From NCBI RefSeq assembly GCF_008919445.1, contig NZ_VSLG01000007.1:1-64000 (forward strand): DNA of 64,000 nucleotides, given 5' to 3'. This DNA comes from Serinicoccus kebangsaanensis (GTDB lineage Bacteria > Actinomycetota > Actinomycetes > Actinomycetales > Dermatophilaceae). Below the pieces are notes generated by a model. That model was not told the DNA's origin. It saw nothing but the letters and a program-made list of their open reading frames with translations, and did no database searches. Position 1 is the stretch's first letter; each line of letters begins with the position of its first letter. Of this stretch, positions 16,765-25,162 are shown in pieces. The position numbers and the translations under genes are program-made.

Positions 16765-17664
16765 GTGATCAGCTCCGAGGACCTGAGGCGAGCGGCCGCG
16801 GGCCTGGACGACCGCTTCGGCGCCGCCCGGGCGAGGGCCTTCGGGGAGGCACTGCCCGGGGTGGTCTCCGAGCTCACCGAGCGGTGGCAGCTCGAGGTGG
16901 AGGGCCGCTACGCCTCCGGCGCCACCTCGGTGGTCCTCGGGGCGACCACGGCGGGCCGCGGGCCTGCCGTCCTCAAGGTCAGCCCCGATGCCGCCTTCCT
17001 GCGCAGCCAGGTCCAGATGCTCCGTCACCTCGCGCCCACCGGTCGGGTCCCCCGGGTCCTGGCGGACGACCCCGCCATGGGCGCCGTGCTGCTGGAACGC
17101 GTCCTCCCGGGGCACACCCTCGACCGCACCCGCTCCTCCCCGCCGTCGGCGCAGGAGTGGGCGCTGCTGCTGGGCGACCTGCACGGGACGGCGGCGGCCG
17201 GGGTGGACGGCACCTTGGCCGCCCGGTGCGAGGAGATGATCGACCGCATCGGCGCCCGGCAGCAGCTGCCGTCGGTCCGCGCCGAGGTGCCGGACACGCT
17301 GTGGCAGCGGGCGGTCGCCGACTGCCGGGAGCTCCTCCGGCAGGGCCCCGACCCCGTGGTCATCCACGGTGACCTCCACCTGGGCAACGTGCTCGACGGT
17401 GGCAGCCGTGGGCTCGTGGCGATCGACCCCAAGCTGTGCCTCGGCGACCCGTGCTTCGACATGGTCGACTTCGTCATCGCCGACGGCGACCCTGCGGCCA
17501 TGCGGGCGCGCGCGGACGAGCTCGCCGTGCTCGTGGGCATCGACCCCGACCACCTGCACCGCTGGACCCGCGTCAATGCCGTGGTGACCGCGATCTCGTC
17601 GATCACCTGGGACGGCCCCACGGGCCGCAGCACGGCCCTGCTGGAGCTGGCGGCCGGCGGGTGA
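16765..17664 (+). CDS. Aminoglycoside phosphotransferase-family (streptomycin 6-kinase-like) protein
   Basis: A 299-residue kinase-fold protein. An ATP-lobe Lys sits in AVLKVSPD. The catalytic loop is VIHGDLHLGNVLD, followed by the metal-binding VAIDPK, which in APH/StrB-type enzymes reads IDP-K/D. Relatives phosphorylate aminoglycosides, but many chromosomal members act on unknown small molecules, so resistance should not be assumed. The GTG at 16765 is preceded by TAGGGT (16753-16758) at six bases, indicating a leaderless mRNA. It appears to be a single gene. Confidence 0.8.
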   Translation: MISSEDLRRAAAGLDDRFGAARARAFGEALPGVVSELTERWQLEVEGRYASGATSVVLGATTAGRGPAVLKVSPDAAFLRSQVQMLRHLAPTGRVPRVLADDPAMGAVLLERVLPGHTLDRTRSSPPSAQEWALLLGDLHGTAAAGVDGTLAARCEEMIDRIGARQQLPSVRAEVPDTLWQRAVADCRELLRQGPDPVVIHGDLHLGNVLDGGSRGLVAIDPKLCLGDPCFDMVDFVIADGDPAAMRARADELAVLVGIDPDHLHRWTRVNAVVTAISSITWDGPTGRSTALLELAAGG

Positions 17665-17688
17665 GGCGGACGCCGTCCTGCGGCGCCC

Positions 17689-18153
17689 TCAGCCGGTCGC
17701 CGCGGCCGCCAGGTTGCCGAGGCTGGCCTCCAGCTGCTCCTCCTCGACCAGGGGGAAGCTCACCTTCGCGAGCAGGTCCGGGTCGGTCACCTTGCCCCAG
17801 TCGTAGGTGAGGTGCACCTCGGTGCTGTCCGGGCCCTGCGGCGTCAGCTCCCACACCCACTCCCAGCCGGGGGGCTCGGTGCCGGCGGGAGCGGTCTGCC
17901 AGGCCAGCAGCTTGTCCTTGGCGTAGCCGGTGACGTGGTTGTCGGTCTGGTAGTCCCCACCCATGTGATCCCCGGACATGTTCATCGTGAAGACCTGCCC
18001 GGTCTCGGTGATGCGGTCGCCGTGGTCCACGGACCGCACGAAGCCGGACCCGTCGATCGCCACGTGGTTCTCCGGCAGGGTCAGCACCTCGAAGACGTCC
18101 TTGGCGGCGACGTCGATGGTGCGGGTGACCGTGATGGCTCGCTGTTCGCTCAT
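17689..18153 (-). CDS. SRPBCC-fold (START/polyketide-cyclase-like) protein
   Basis: A 154-residue SRPBCC protein: an N-terminal strand with RTIDVAAKDVFEVLTLPENH, a SGDHMGGDYQTDNHV region, a WEWVWELTPQGPDSTEVHLTYDW strand pair and a long C-terminal helix. The fold binds hydrophobic ligands in a deep cavity; many actinobacterial copies have no known role. ACGCTA at 18161-18166 reads TAGCGT on the minus strand seven bases before the ATG, suggesting leaderless transcription. It is divergent from the OsmC gene. Confidence 0.8.
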   Translation of the reverse strand: MSEQRAITVTRTIDVAAKDVFEVLTLPENHVAIDGSGFVRSVDHGDRITETGQVFTMNMSGDHMGGDYQTDNHVTGYAKDKLLAWQTAPAGTEPPGWEWVWELTPQGPDSTEVHLTYDWGKVTDPDLLAKVSFPLVEEEQLEASLGNLAAAATG

Positions 18154-18230
18154 GCTCTCGACGCTAACGAGGTGGGTGCCGGCGCGCGAGCCGAGACGGT
18201 GCAGCCGGCCCGACCTGCCACGCTGGGGAC

Positions 18231-18707
18231 ATGGCGACGCACACCTACCAGCTGGGCCTCTCGTGGACCGGCAACCGCGGCTCGGGCACCTCGGGCTACC
18301 GCGACTACGACCGGTCGGTGGTGGCCACCAGCGAGGGTATGCCCGACCTCCCGCTGTCGGCGGACCGCGCCTTCCGCGGGGACCGGGGGCGGTGGAACCC
18401 GGAGGTCCTGCTGGTCGCCGCGCTCAGCGAGTGCCACCTGCTGTCGCTGCTGCACGTCGCGGTCACCCACGGCGTCACGGTGGTGGCCTACGAGGATGCC
18501 CCGGTCGGCACGATGGAGCAGTCCGGGATCGGGGGGCGCTTCACCCGGGTCCTGCTGCGCCCGGTGGTGACCGTGGCCCGGGCCGCCGATCTGGAGCAGC
18601 TGCCCGCGCTGCACGCCGAGGCGGCGCAGGCCTGCTTCATCGCCGCGTCGGTGAACTTCCCGGTCGAGCACGAGCCGACCGGCCGCGTCGCGGTCCCGCC
18701 GTCCTGA
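18231..18707 (+). CDS. OsmC/Ohr-family peroxiredoxin
   Basis: A 158-residue OsmC-fold enzyme expected to reduce organic hydroperoxides with a Cys pair. Cys68 is in LSECHLLSLL and Cys135 in AAQACFIAASV, the two conserved catalytic positions. Arg49 or Arg52 in the FRGDRGRWNPE region may be the activating Arg. RWNPE-LL-AALS-C is the family signature. The divergent SRPBCC gene starts 77 bases away and the gap has no other feature. The subgroup (OsmC versus YhfA-like) is uncertain. Confidence 0.85.
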   Translation: MATHTYQLGLSWTGNRGSGTSGYRDYDRSVVATSEGMPDLPLSADRAFRGDRGRWNPEVLLVAALSECHLLSLLHVAVTHGVTVVAYEDAPVGTMEQSGIGGRFTRVLLRPVVTVARAADLEQLPALHAEAAQACFIAASVNFPVEHEPTGRVAVPPS

Positions 18708-18719
18708 CCGGGCACGCCG

Positions 18720-21479
18720 TCACGACGCCTCCAGGCGCACGGTCTGCGCGTCGGGGATCGAGGCATACCGGTCCGGGGTGCAGGTGAGCAGGATGACCTG
18801 GACGTCGCGGGGGTCCGCGCCCGCACCGCCGGCGAAGATCCCGCCCATCTGCTCCAGCCGCTGCGGATCGGAGTAGCCGAGCGCGTCGTCGATCACGACC
18901 GGCACCCCCTGGGTCGGGTCGACCAGGTGCGCCACCGCAATCCGGGCGAGGATGCCCAGCTGCTCCTTCGCGCCACCGGAGAGCTCGTCGAAGGGCACGG
19001 TCGTGCCGTGCAGCGTGCGGGCCTGGACGCTGAGCCGCTGGTCCACGGTGACCGCGAAGCTGTCGCCGTAGACCCGCCGACCCAGTCGCTCCAGCACGTC
19101 GGTGAACGGTCGGACGTAGGCCCGGTGCGCCGAGTCTCGGTGCTCGTGCAACGCGCCCCGCAGGTGCCGGACCGCCCGCGCGCGACGATCCACCGCGGCC
19201 AGCCGGCGCTCGGCCTCGTCCAGCCCAGCCTCCGCCAGCTCGTAGAGCTCCCGGCGTCCCTCGCTGGCCGCCAGCTCGACCTGCCCGGTCAGGGCGTGCA
19301 GGTGGTCCCGGGCGCGCTCACGCTCGGACCGGAGCCGGGCGAGCGCGGCCTCGTGCGCACGGACCTGCGCGGCCAGGCCCTCCACGTCCGCGTCGCTCAT
19401 CGCCTGCCGGGCCTGCGCCGCCCGGGCCTGCGCCTCGGCGAGCGCCGCCTCGTGCTCGGTGGCGCGGTCGTCGAGCTCGGAGTCCGGCAGCTGCGCCCGC
19501 TGCTGGTCCAGGAGCTCCTGCTCCTGCTCCGCACGGGCCCGCTCGCCGTCCAGCTGCCCCGCCAACCGGTCCAGGGCGGTGGTCACCTCCCGGGCCTGCC
19601 GACCGGCGGTGGCGAGCTCCGCCGAGGCGGCACGTCGGGCCTCGCGGCGGGTCCGGACCAGCGCGGCAGCCACCCGCTCGTCCTCGGCGACCTGCGCCCC
19701 CTCCGGGGCGGGGTCCGCCGCGGGGGGCAGGTCGGCGGCCAGCGCCTCCACCCGCGCCCGCAGGCCGTCCCGGCGATCCGTCAGGGCAGCCGGCACCGTG
19801 GCCGCCACCGCGCCCGTCAGGGGAGCGAGGTCGTGCGCCGCCAGCACCGCGGCCAGGTCCCGCTCCGCCTCCTCCAGGGCACGCTGCGCCGCGGCGGTGC
19901 TGGCGGCGCGCTGCTCGACCTCGTCGGCATCCCGGCAGCCGAGGTCGGCCACCGTGTCGGCCAGCGCGGACCGGGCTGCGGCCACCGCCGCGCGGCGCTC
20001 ACCCGCCTCCGCCGACCGGACCACCACGCGCGCGGCACCGGGCACCACGATCTCCAGGTCGTCCGTCGCGGCGACCTGCCGCGACTCACCGGGGGCGAGG
20101 GTGGCAGCACTCCCACGGCCCGACCGGCCCGGCGTCGGGTGGGCCGCGTCGGGCGACGGATCGGGCGCGGGCGAGCCGTCGCTGTCGACGGCACCGATCT
20201 CCACCGGGGCACCGAGGGACTCGACGAGGACCGCCGCGCTGGCCGACTCGTGGCGGGCCTCGAGCACGGCCAGTTCCTGCCGCAGCCGCTCGACCTCCCG
20301 CCGACGGGTCTCCGAGACCGGGACCTCGGGCATCGCCGCCCGCGCGCGGGTGAGCGTCTCGACGCGCCCGGCCACCTCGGCGACCGCCCGCTCCAGGGAC
20401 GCCAGCTCGTCGGTGGCCTCCGCCAGGGAGCGCCGCCGCCGGGCCTGCTCCAGGTCGTCCTCGGCCTGCTCCACCGCGGCCTCGGACGCCACCAGCCCGG
20501 CCTCCGCCTCACGCAGGGAGTCCGCGACCCGCTCCGCCTGCCGCTCCAGCGTGGTGACCTCCTGCTCGTGCTCGGCCACGGTCGCGCCCAGACGGGTGAG
20601 CGAGTCGACCTGCCGCCGTCTCGCCTGCTGCGCGTGCGCCGCGGCCCGGGCCATCGACCGCGCCGCGTCGCACCGCTCGGTGGCCCGCTGGTGCCCGGCG
20701 ACCAGCTCGGCGACCGCCTGGGACCTCTCCCGCGCACCCCGCAGCTCGGCCTCGGCGACGGCCAGCTCCTCGGTGCGGTGCTGGACGTCCGCCTGCGCCT
20801 GGGCCTGCCGGGTCAGCAGGTCCTCGGCCTCCACCATCCGCCGATGGGCCTCGGCCACGTCCTCCTGGGCCGCGGTCCAGGCCTCGATCGCGGCCCGGTA
20901 GTCCCCCGTCGGGCGGGCGGTCCGGGACGTGAAGTAGCGGAGGTACTCGTCCTCGACCAGGTCGAGGACCTGCTCACCGTCGCCGTCGTGCAGGTGGGCG
21001 TCCGCCGCCGCGTCAAGCGCCTCCTGCAGCACGCCGCTGGACATCAGCGGCACCAGGGTGCCGTCGTCGGACTGCGCCAGCCGCAGGGCCTCCCACAACG
21101 TGGTGTCCAGGGCCGCGGTGAGCTCCTCCAGCCTGGCCTGTGCCGCCGCGCCGGTGAGCTGCTCGGGCCGCTGCCCGAGGATCTCCAGCTCGGTGCGCGG
21201 GCTGCGCAACCACTGCTTGGCCAGCCGCACCCGCTGCCCCGCGAGGGAGAACTCCGCCTCGACGAAGGGTGCCACGTCCCGTCCGATCGGCTGCAGCGCC
21301 TGGGCCCTGGCGCTCCTCGAGGTCGCCTTGAGGTCCAGCAGCCGGTCGAAGGCCTCGAGCAGGGTGGACTTGCCGATCTCGTTGGGTCCCTCGACGACCA
21401 CCACCCCCGAGTCCGGGAAGTGGACGGTCCGCTCGGTGACGCCCCGCACGTCGCGCAGCGTGATCCGGTGCAACCTCAT
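18720..21479 (-). CDS. SbcC/YhaN-like SMC-type ATPase
   Basis: A 919-residue ATPase with Walker A GPNEIGKST (residues 31-39), about 650 residues of coiled coil, and a C-terminal ABC signature (LSGGAKEQLGIL) and Walker B (VPVVIDDALGYSD). It would partner the SbcD-like nuclease encoded just upstream, whose stop overlaps this ATG (ATGA). No CxxC zinc hook appears at the coil apex, only isolated Cys residues, so dimerisation at the hook must differ from Rad50/SbcC. That places it nearer the YhaN group. Expected role: processing of DNA ends or hairpins. Confidence 0.82.
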   Translation of the reverse strand: MRLHRITLRDVRGVTERTVHFPDSGVVVVEGPNEIGKSTLLEAFDRLLDLKATSRSARAQALQPIGRDVAPFVEAEFSLAGQRVRLAKQWLRSPRTELEILGQRPEQLTGAAAQARLEELTAALDTTLWEALRLAQSDDGTLVPLMSSGVLQEALDAAADAHLHDGDGEQVLDLVEDEYLRYFTSRTARPTGDYRAAIEAWTAAQEDVAEAHRRMVEAEDLLTRQAQAQADVQHRTEELAVAEAELRGARERSQAVAELVAGHQRATERCDAARSMARAAAHAQQARRRQVDSLTRLGATVAEHEQEVTTLERQAERVADSLREAEAGLVASEAAVEQAEDDLEQARRRRSLAEATDELASLERAVAEVAGRVETLTRARAAMPEVPVSETRRREVERLRQELAVLEARHESASAAVLVESLGAPVEIGAVDSDGSPAPDPSPDAAHPTPGRSGRGSAATLAPGESRQVAATDDLEIVVPGAARVVVRSAEAGERRAAVAAARSALADTVADLGCRDADEVEQRAASTAAAQRALEEAERDLAAVLAAHDLAPLTGAVAATVPAALTDRRDGLRARVEALAADLPPAADPAPEGAQVAEDERVAAALVRTRREARRAASAELATAGRQAREVTTALDRLAGQLDGERARAEQEQELLDQQRAQLPDSELDDRATEHEAALAEAQARAAQARQAMSDADVEGLAAQVRAHEAALARLRSERERARDHLHALTGQVELAASEGRRELYELAEAGLDEAERRLAAVDRRARAVRHLRGALHEHRDSAHRAYVRPFTDVLERLGRRVYGDSFAVTVDQRLSVQARTLHGTTVPFDELSGGAKEQLGILARIAVAHLVDPTQGVPVVIDDALGYSDPQRLEQMGGIFAGGAGADPRDVQVILLTCTPDRYASIPDAQTVRLEAS

Positions 21480-22711
21480 GCCCTGCTCCGGCCCAGGCGG
21501 TAGAGGAGGGAGAGCGCATCGCGCGCGCTCTCGTCGTCGTCGGGGCGGCCGACGACGAAGGCGGACCGGCCACCGGGCTCGTCCTCAGCCACGCTCTCGC
21601 CGCCGTCGCGGGGCGTCTGCGCGGAGTCGTGCGCCTGTGCCTGGATCTGGTCGACCGCCGAGGCGAGGTAGCCCCCCAGACCCAGCTCGCGCCATACCTC
21701 CTCGTCGGAGACCACGGCCACGTCGCGGTGCTGGTCCCGCTCGACCAGGGCACCCAGGTGGTCCCGGTGCCGCTCGCGCACCTCCTCCAGCCGGGCGTGC
21801 GCCGCGACCGACAGGGTGCCGCGCAGGTTGACGAAGGTGATGGTCCGCTCCTTGTCGGCCAGGGCCCCGAGCTCGGCGTCCAGCGCCTCGACGTCCGCGG
21901 GTGCGTCGACCTGGCGGTCCAGCGTCAGGAAGCGCCAGGTCGAGACCCGGTGCGGTCGGACGCGCGCCCGCTCGCCGGCCGGGCGGGAGGGGTCGACGTC
22001 CACCACCAGCACGTGCCCGGGGTCGACCTCGGTCTCCCGCGTGGGCTCGGGAGTGCCGGAGTAGACGATGTCACCGCGGCCCGCGACCTCGGTGTGCGAG
22101 TGCCGGTCCCCGAGCGCGACGTGATGCACCCGACCCTGGTCGAGGGCCTCCACCAGCGGAGCGGTCCGGATGGTGGCGGAGTGGCGCCACTCCGGGTCGA
22201 AGTCGTCCACCGCGCCGTGTCCCACGACCACCCGGGTCACGCCGTCGGGGGCCACCCCCTCGGGCAGGGTCGCCACCGCCTCGGCCACCAGGTCGCGGCC
22301 CGGATGCTTGCTCTCCCAGGGCGCGGCGACCAGCTCCACCCCGGGCGACACCTCGTGCGCGCCGGCGACCTCGAGCACGTGCACGTGCTCGGGACGCTCG
22401 GCGAGGAACAGCTCGGAGCGGTAGATCGACGCGGCGTCCAGCGGGTCGTGGTTGCCCGGCAGGAGGTAGACCGGGACGGGCACCGAGCGCAGCGCGTCCA
22501 GCGCGCGACGCACCGTCTGGCCGGTGAGGTGGTTGCTCTCGAAGACGTCCCCGCAGACGACGACGAACTCACAGCCCTGGTCGTGGGCGATCCGGCCCAG
22601 GCGACGGATGGCGTCCGCGCGAGCCGCGGTGAAGCGCGCCTGCGCCTCGGGCTCGAGGAAGCGGCGGGTCAAGCCGATCTGCCAGTCGGCCGTATGCAGG
22701 AAACGGACCAT
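21476..22711 (-). CDS. SbcD/YhaO-like DNA exonuclease subunit (metallophosphoesterase)
   Basis: A 411-residue calcineurin-type phosphoesterase. The metal-binding motifs are in order: HTADWQIG (6-13), GDVFESN, LPGNHD, VVVGHGAV and HVALGDRH. This matches the Mre11/SbcD group, nucleases working with an SMC-like ATPase. The start at 22711 is chosen for the AGGAGG Shine-Dalgarno about ten bases upstream and because it makes the first strand begin directly; an in-frame ATG at 22777 lacks support. It is the first gene of a two-gene operon. Confidence 0.87.
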   Translation of the reverse strand: MVRFLHTADWQIGLTRRFLEPEAQARFTAARADAIRRLGRIAHDQGCEFVVVCGDVFESNHLTGQTVRRALDALRSVPVPVYLLPGNHDPLDAASIYRSELFLAERPEHVHVLEVAGAHEVSPGVELVAAPWESKHPGRDLVAEAVATLPEGVAPDGVTRVVVGHGAVDDFDPEWRHSATIRTAPLVEALDQGRVHHVALGDRHSHTEVAGRGDIVYSGTPEPTRETEVDPGHVLVVDVDPSRPAGERARVRPHRVSTWRFLTLDRQVDAPADVEALDAELGALADKERTITFVNLRGTLSVAAHARLEEVRERHRDHLGALVERDQHRDVAVVSDEEVWRELGLGGYLASAVDQIQAQAHDSAQTPRDGGESVAEDEPGGRSAFVVGRPDDDESARDALSLLYRLGRSRA

Positions 22712-22816
22712 CTGGTGCGCCCTCCTCTCACCGGTCGACCAGGTCGTTCCTCCCACCGTAGGAGAGGACACCGACACTCCCCCGGACCTGGGGCACCCGT
22801 GTCTGTCCCCTCCGGC

Positions 22817-23188
22817 TCAGAGCAGCACGCTGGCGGCGCCGACGCCGAGCGCGGCGGCCAGCACCCCGAGGAGGAGGGACAGCCCGAGGTATGCCGCCGC
22901 GCGTCGCCGCGAGCGCCGGCCCAGCTGCCAGGTGTGGACCGCCAGGGTGCTCCACGTCGTCAGCGCCCCGCAGGCGCCCGTCCCGAGGAGCAGGAACGCC
23001 CACGTGGGGAGGCGGCCCCCGAGCCCGACCAGCACCCCGAGCGCGAGCGCGCCGACCACGTTGACGACCAGTGTCCCGCGCAGCGGCCCCAGCGGCGGCA
23101 GGGACGCCACGTGGCGCAGCAGCGCACCCAGCGCACCGCCGACGGCGACGCACGCGACGGCGAGCAGCACGGGCATACCCTCGATCAT
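22817..23188 (-). CDS. crcB: Fluoride channel CrcB/Fluc, second copy
   Basis: A 123-residue small membrane protein with four helices. GGALGALLRH near the N-terminus, VNVVGALALG and GACGALTTWSTLAVH are the Fluc signatures (Asn, the G-T-T-x-S-T motif, and a helix break). Two homologous Fluc subunits in one operon usually form a heterodimeric fluoride channel with antiparallel topology. Its ATG overlaps the stop of the first copy (ATGA), favouring 23188 over the in-frame ATG at 23176. Confidence 0.93.
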   Translation of the reverse strand: MIEGMPVLLAVACVAVGGALGALLRHVASLPPLGPLRGTLVVNVVGALALGVLVGLGGRLPTWAFLLLGTGACGALTTWSTLAVHTWQLGRRSRRRAAAYLGLSLLLGVLAAALGVGAASVLL

Positions 23189-23592
23189 CGGTCGTCCCGA
23201 CGGGTCGCGGCACCGCCGGCCAGCGCGGCGGCCGCCACGCACAGCAGCGGGGTCAGCACCAGGTAGAGACCTGCCAGCACCGGACGGTCGGCGCCCACCA
23301 CGGCGACCTGCACGGCATACGTGGAGAAGGTGGTGAAGCCGCCGAGCAGACCGGTGCCGACCCCGGGTCGCAGCCACGGGGGGTGCGCACGGCGGTCGGT
23401 GTGGACGACCAGCCAGGCCAGCGCGGCGCTGCCCGCGACATTGACGAGCAGGGTCGACCACGGCCAGCCCTGCCCCAGGGGGACGAGCACCTCGACCCCC
23501 CACCGCAGCAGCGCGCCCACGGCACCGCCCAGCCCCACCGACACGAGTGCGGTGGGACCCAGGTGGTGGCCATGACCGGGAGACGAGGACAC
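23185..23592 (-). CDS. crcB: Fluoride channel CrcB/Fluc, first copy
   Basis: A 135-residue Fluc protein: GGAVGALLRWG, VNVAGSAALAWLV and GLLGGFTTFSTYAVQ are conserved, including the Phe pair region lining the fluoride path. It exports fluoride and protects against acid-driven accumulation. The GTG start has TAGGGT (23599-23604) six bases upstream. The mRNA is therefore probably leaderless, leaving no room for the crcB-type fluoride riboswitch often seen before this gene. It shares its promoter region with the divergent 29-residue peptide/CNNM operon. Confidence 0.93.
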   Translation of the reverse strand: MSSSPGHGHHLGPTALVSVGLGGAVGALLRWGVEVLVPLGQGWPWSTLLVNVAGSAALAWLVVHTDRRAHPPWLRPGVGTGLLGGFTTFSTYAVQVAVVGADRPVLAGLYLVLTPLLCVAAAALAGGAATRRDDR

Positions 23593-23627
23593 GGGGCGAC
23601 CCTACCGACGGTCGTACACTGGACCAC
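23593..23627. promoter_or_regulatory. 35-bp divergent promoter between crcB and the CNNM operon
   Basis: Two hexamers face opposite ways: TAGGGT on the minus strand (23599-23604), six bases before the crcB GTG, and TACACT on the plus strand (23615-23620), seven bases before the ATG at 23628. With only 35 bases between the start codons, the two polymerases must compete for the same DNA. Confidence 0.55.
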
Positions 23628-23717
23628 ATGGATCGATCGGGCGCCGACGCGCAACCTCCGAGTCCCCAGCCGGGCGATGACCTCGCCCGGCTCACCCGAG
23701 GCGCGGGGGGCGCCTGA
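23628..23717 (+). CDS. 29-residue leader peptide/small protein, coupled to the CNNM transporter
   Basis: ATG at 23628 opens a frame of 29 codons rich in Asp, Gly, Ala and Pro with no membrane segment. Its TGA overlaps the ATG of the following transporter by one base (TGATG). TACACT ends seven bases before the ATG, so a leaderless mRNA would begin right at this codon. Translation of this peptide would therefore carry ribosomes to the transporter start, which has no Shine-Dalgarno of its own. I recognise no homologous family; the evidence is promoter geometry and stop-start coupling. Confidence 0.5.
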   Translation: MDRSGADAQPPSPQPGDDLARLTRGAGGA

Positions 23718-25162
23718 TGCTCATCGCGGGCGGCGTGGCCGTCATCGTGATCCTCACCCTGATGACCGGCTACTTCGTGGCCCAGGAGTTCGCCTACGTC
23801 AGCGTGGACCGCGGGCGGCTCCGGCACCTCGCCGACGGCGGGGATGCCGCGGCTCAGCGGGCGCTCAAGGTCACCTCCCGGCTCTCGTTCACCCTGTCCG
23901 GAGCACAGTTCGGGATCACCGTGACGGCGCTGATGGTCGGCTACCTGGGCGAGGCGCTGCTGGTCCGCGGGCTCACCGACAGCTACGCGGACGCCGGCTG
24001 GCTGGCCCGGGCGGCGATGATCTCGATCTTCTCGATCGGCACCCTGGTCTTCTCCACCGTGCTCCAGATGGTCATCGGTGAGCTCGGCCCCAAGAACTGG
24101 GCCATCGCCCGACCGGTGCCGCTGGCGCGCGCCCTGTCCCGCAGCACGCTGATCTACCTGGCCGTCCTCGGCCCGGTGATCGCGCTCTTCGACAAGGCCT
24201 CCAACGCCCTGCTCCGCTCGGTCGGCATCGAGCCGGTGGAGGAGCTCCCCCAGGGGGCCACACCGGAGGACCTGACCCGGATCATCGCCGAGTCGCACAG
24301 CGGCGGCACCCTGGACGAGGACCTGTCCACCCTGCTGGAGCGTGGGCTCGCGTTCCGCGACCGCGTCGCCGAGGAGGTCATGACGCCGCGCACCTCGGTG
24401 CAGACGATCCAGGCCGACGAGCTGGCCGGCGTCGTGCTCGCGGCCCTGGAGAGCGGGCACGCGCGCTTCCCGGTGATCGGCCGGGACATCGACGACATCG
24501 TGGGGGTCATCGGGCTGCACGACCTGCTGGACGTCGAGCCGGAGGCCCGGCACTCGACCCTGGTGCGAGACCTCGCCGACGACGCGCTGATCCTGCCCGA
24601 GTCGTTGCCGCTCCCGCGGGTGCTGGAGGCGCTGCGCGAGGGCCACCAGCAGCTGGCCGTGGTCGTGGACGAGTACGGCGGCTTCGCCGGGATCGTCACC
24701 TTCGAGGACGTCGCCGAGGAGGTCGTCGGCGAGATCTGGGACGAGGACGACGACGAGGAGGCGACGAGCGCCGCGCGGGCGGGGGGCATCTGGGACCTGT
24801 CCGCGCGACTGCGCATCGACGAGGTCGCCCAGCTCACCGGCGTGGAGCTGCCCGAGCACGAGCACTACGACACCCTGTCCGGCCTGGTCCTGGACCAGCT
24901 CGGTCGGACCGCCGAGGACGGTGACAGCGTCGTGGTGACCTGGACCAGTCGGGACGGGGACGGCGAGGAGTACGTCCACCTCACCCGGATCGACGTGGTG
25001 AGCACCCAGCGCTTCGTCCCGGACGTCGTGACCCTGCACCCGATGGTCACCCGGTCGGCCGACGAGTGGCGCGAGCTCGGCGACGAGGAGCGCGAGCAGC
25101 TCGGGGACGGGCTGGTCATCGCCGCACCGCACGTCGACGACGAGATGGAGGTGGCCCGGTGA
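23717..25162 (+). CDS. CNNM/CorC-family transporter with CBS domains (first of pair)
   Basis: A 481-residue HlyC/CorC-family protein. Residues 1-150 form the CNNM (DUF21) membrane domain with FVAQEFAYVSVDR, GAQFGITVTAL and IGELGPKNWAIARP. Two CBS domains follow (MTPRTSVQTI through a VVVDEYGGFAGIVTFED-EEVVGEI block), then a C-terminal CorC-HlyC domain. Homologues move Mg2+ or other divalent cations, or Na+. The start coincides with the stop of the 29-residue peptide, and its own stop overlaps the next gene (GTGA), so the three genes form one operon. Confidence 0.88.
   Translation: MLIAGGVAVIVILTLMTGYFVAQEFAYVSVDRGRLRHLADGGDAAAQRALKVTSRLSFTLSGAQFGITVTALMVGYLGEALLVRGLTDSYADAGWLARAAMISIFSIGTLVFSTVLQMVIGELGPKNWAIARPVPLARALSRSTLIYLAVLGPVIALFDKASNALLRSVGIEPVEELPQGATPEDLTRIIAESHSGGTLDEDLSTLLERGLAFRDRVAEEVMTPRTSVQTIQADELAGVVLAALESGHARFPVIGRDIDDIVGVIGLHDLLDVEPEARHSTLVRDLADDALILPESLPLPRVLEALREGHQQLAVVVDEYGGFAGIVTFEDVAEEVVGEIWDEDDDEEATSAARAGGIWDLSARLRIDEVAQLTGVELPEHEHYDTLSGLVLDQLGRTAEDGDSVVVTWTSRDGDGEEYVHLTRIDVVSTQRFVPDVVTLHPMVTRSADEWRELGDEEREQLGDGLVIAAPHVDDEMEVAR

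Noticed and set aside
16765-17664. Aminoglycoside resistance gene
   Set aside because: Kinase motifs are present but the substrate region is not diagnostic, and chromosomal relatives have diverse or unknown substrates.
22817-25132. A 771-codon minus-strand frame spanning crcB and the CNNM gene
   Set aside because: Only its last ~123 codons are crcB; the rest is antisense to the CNNM gene and has no start or recognisable domain.
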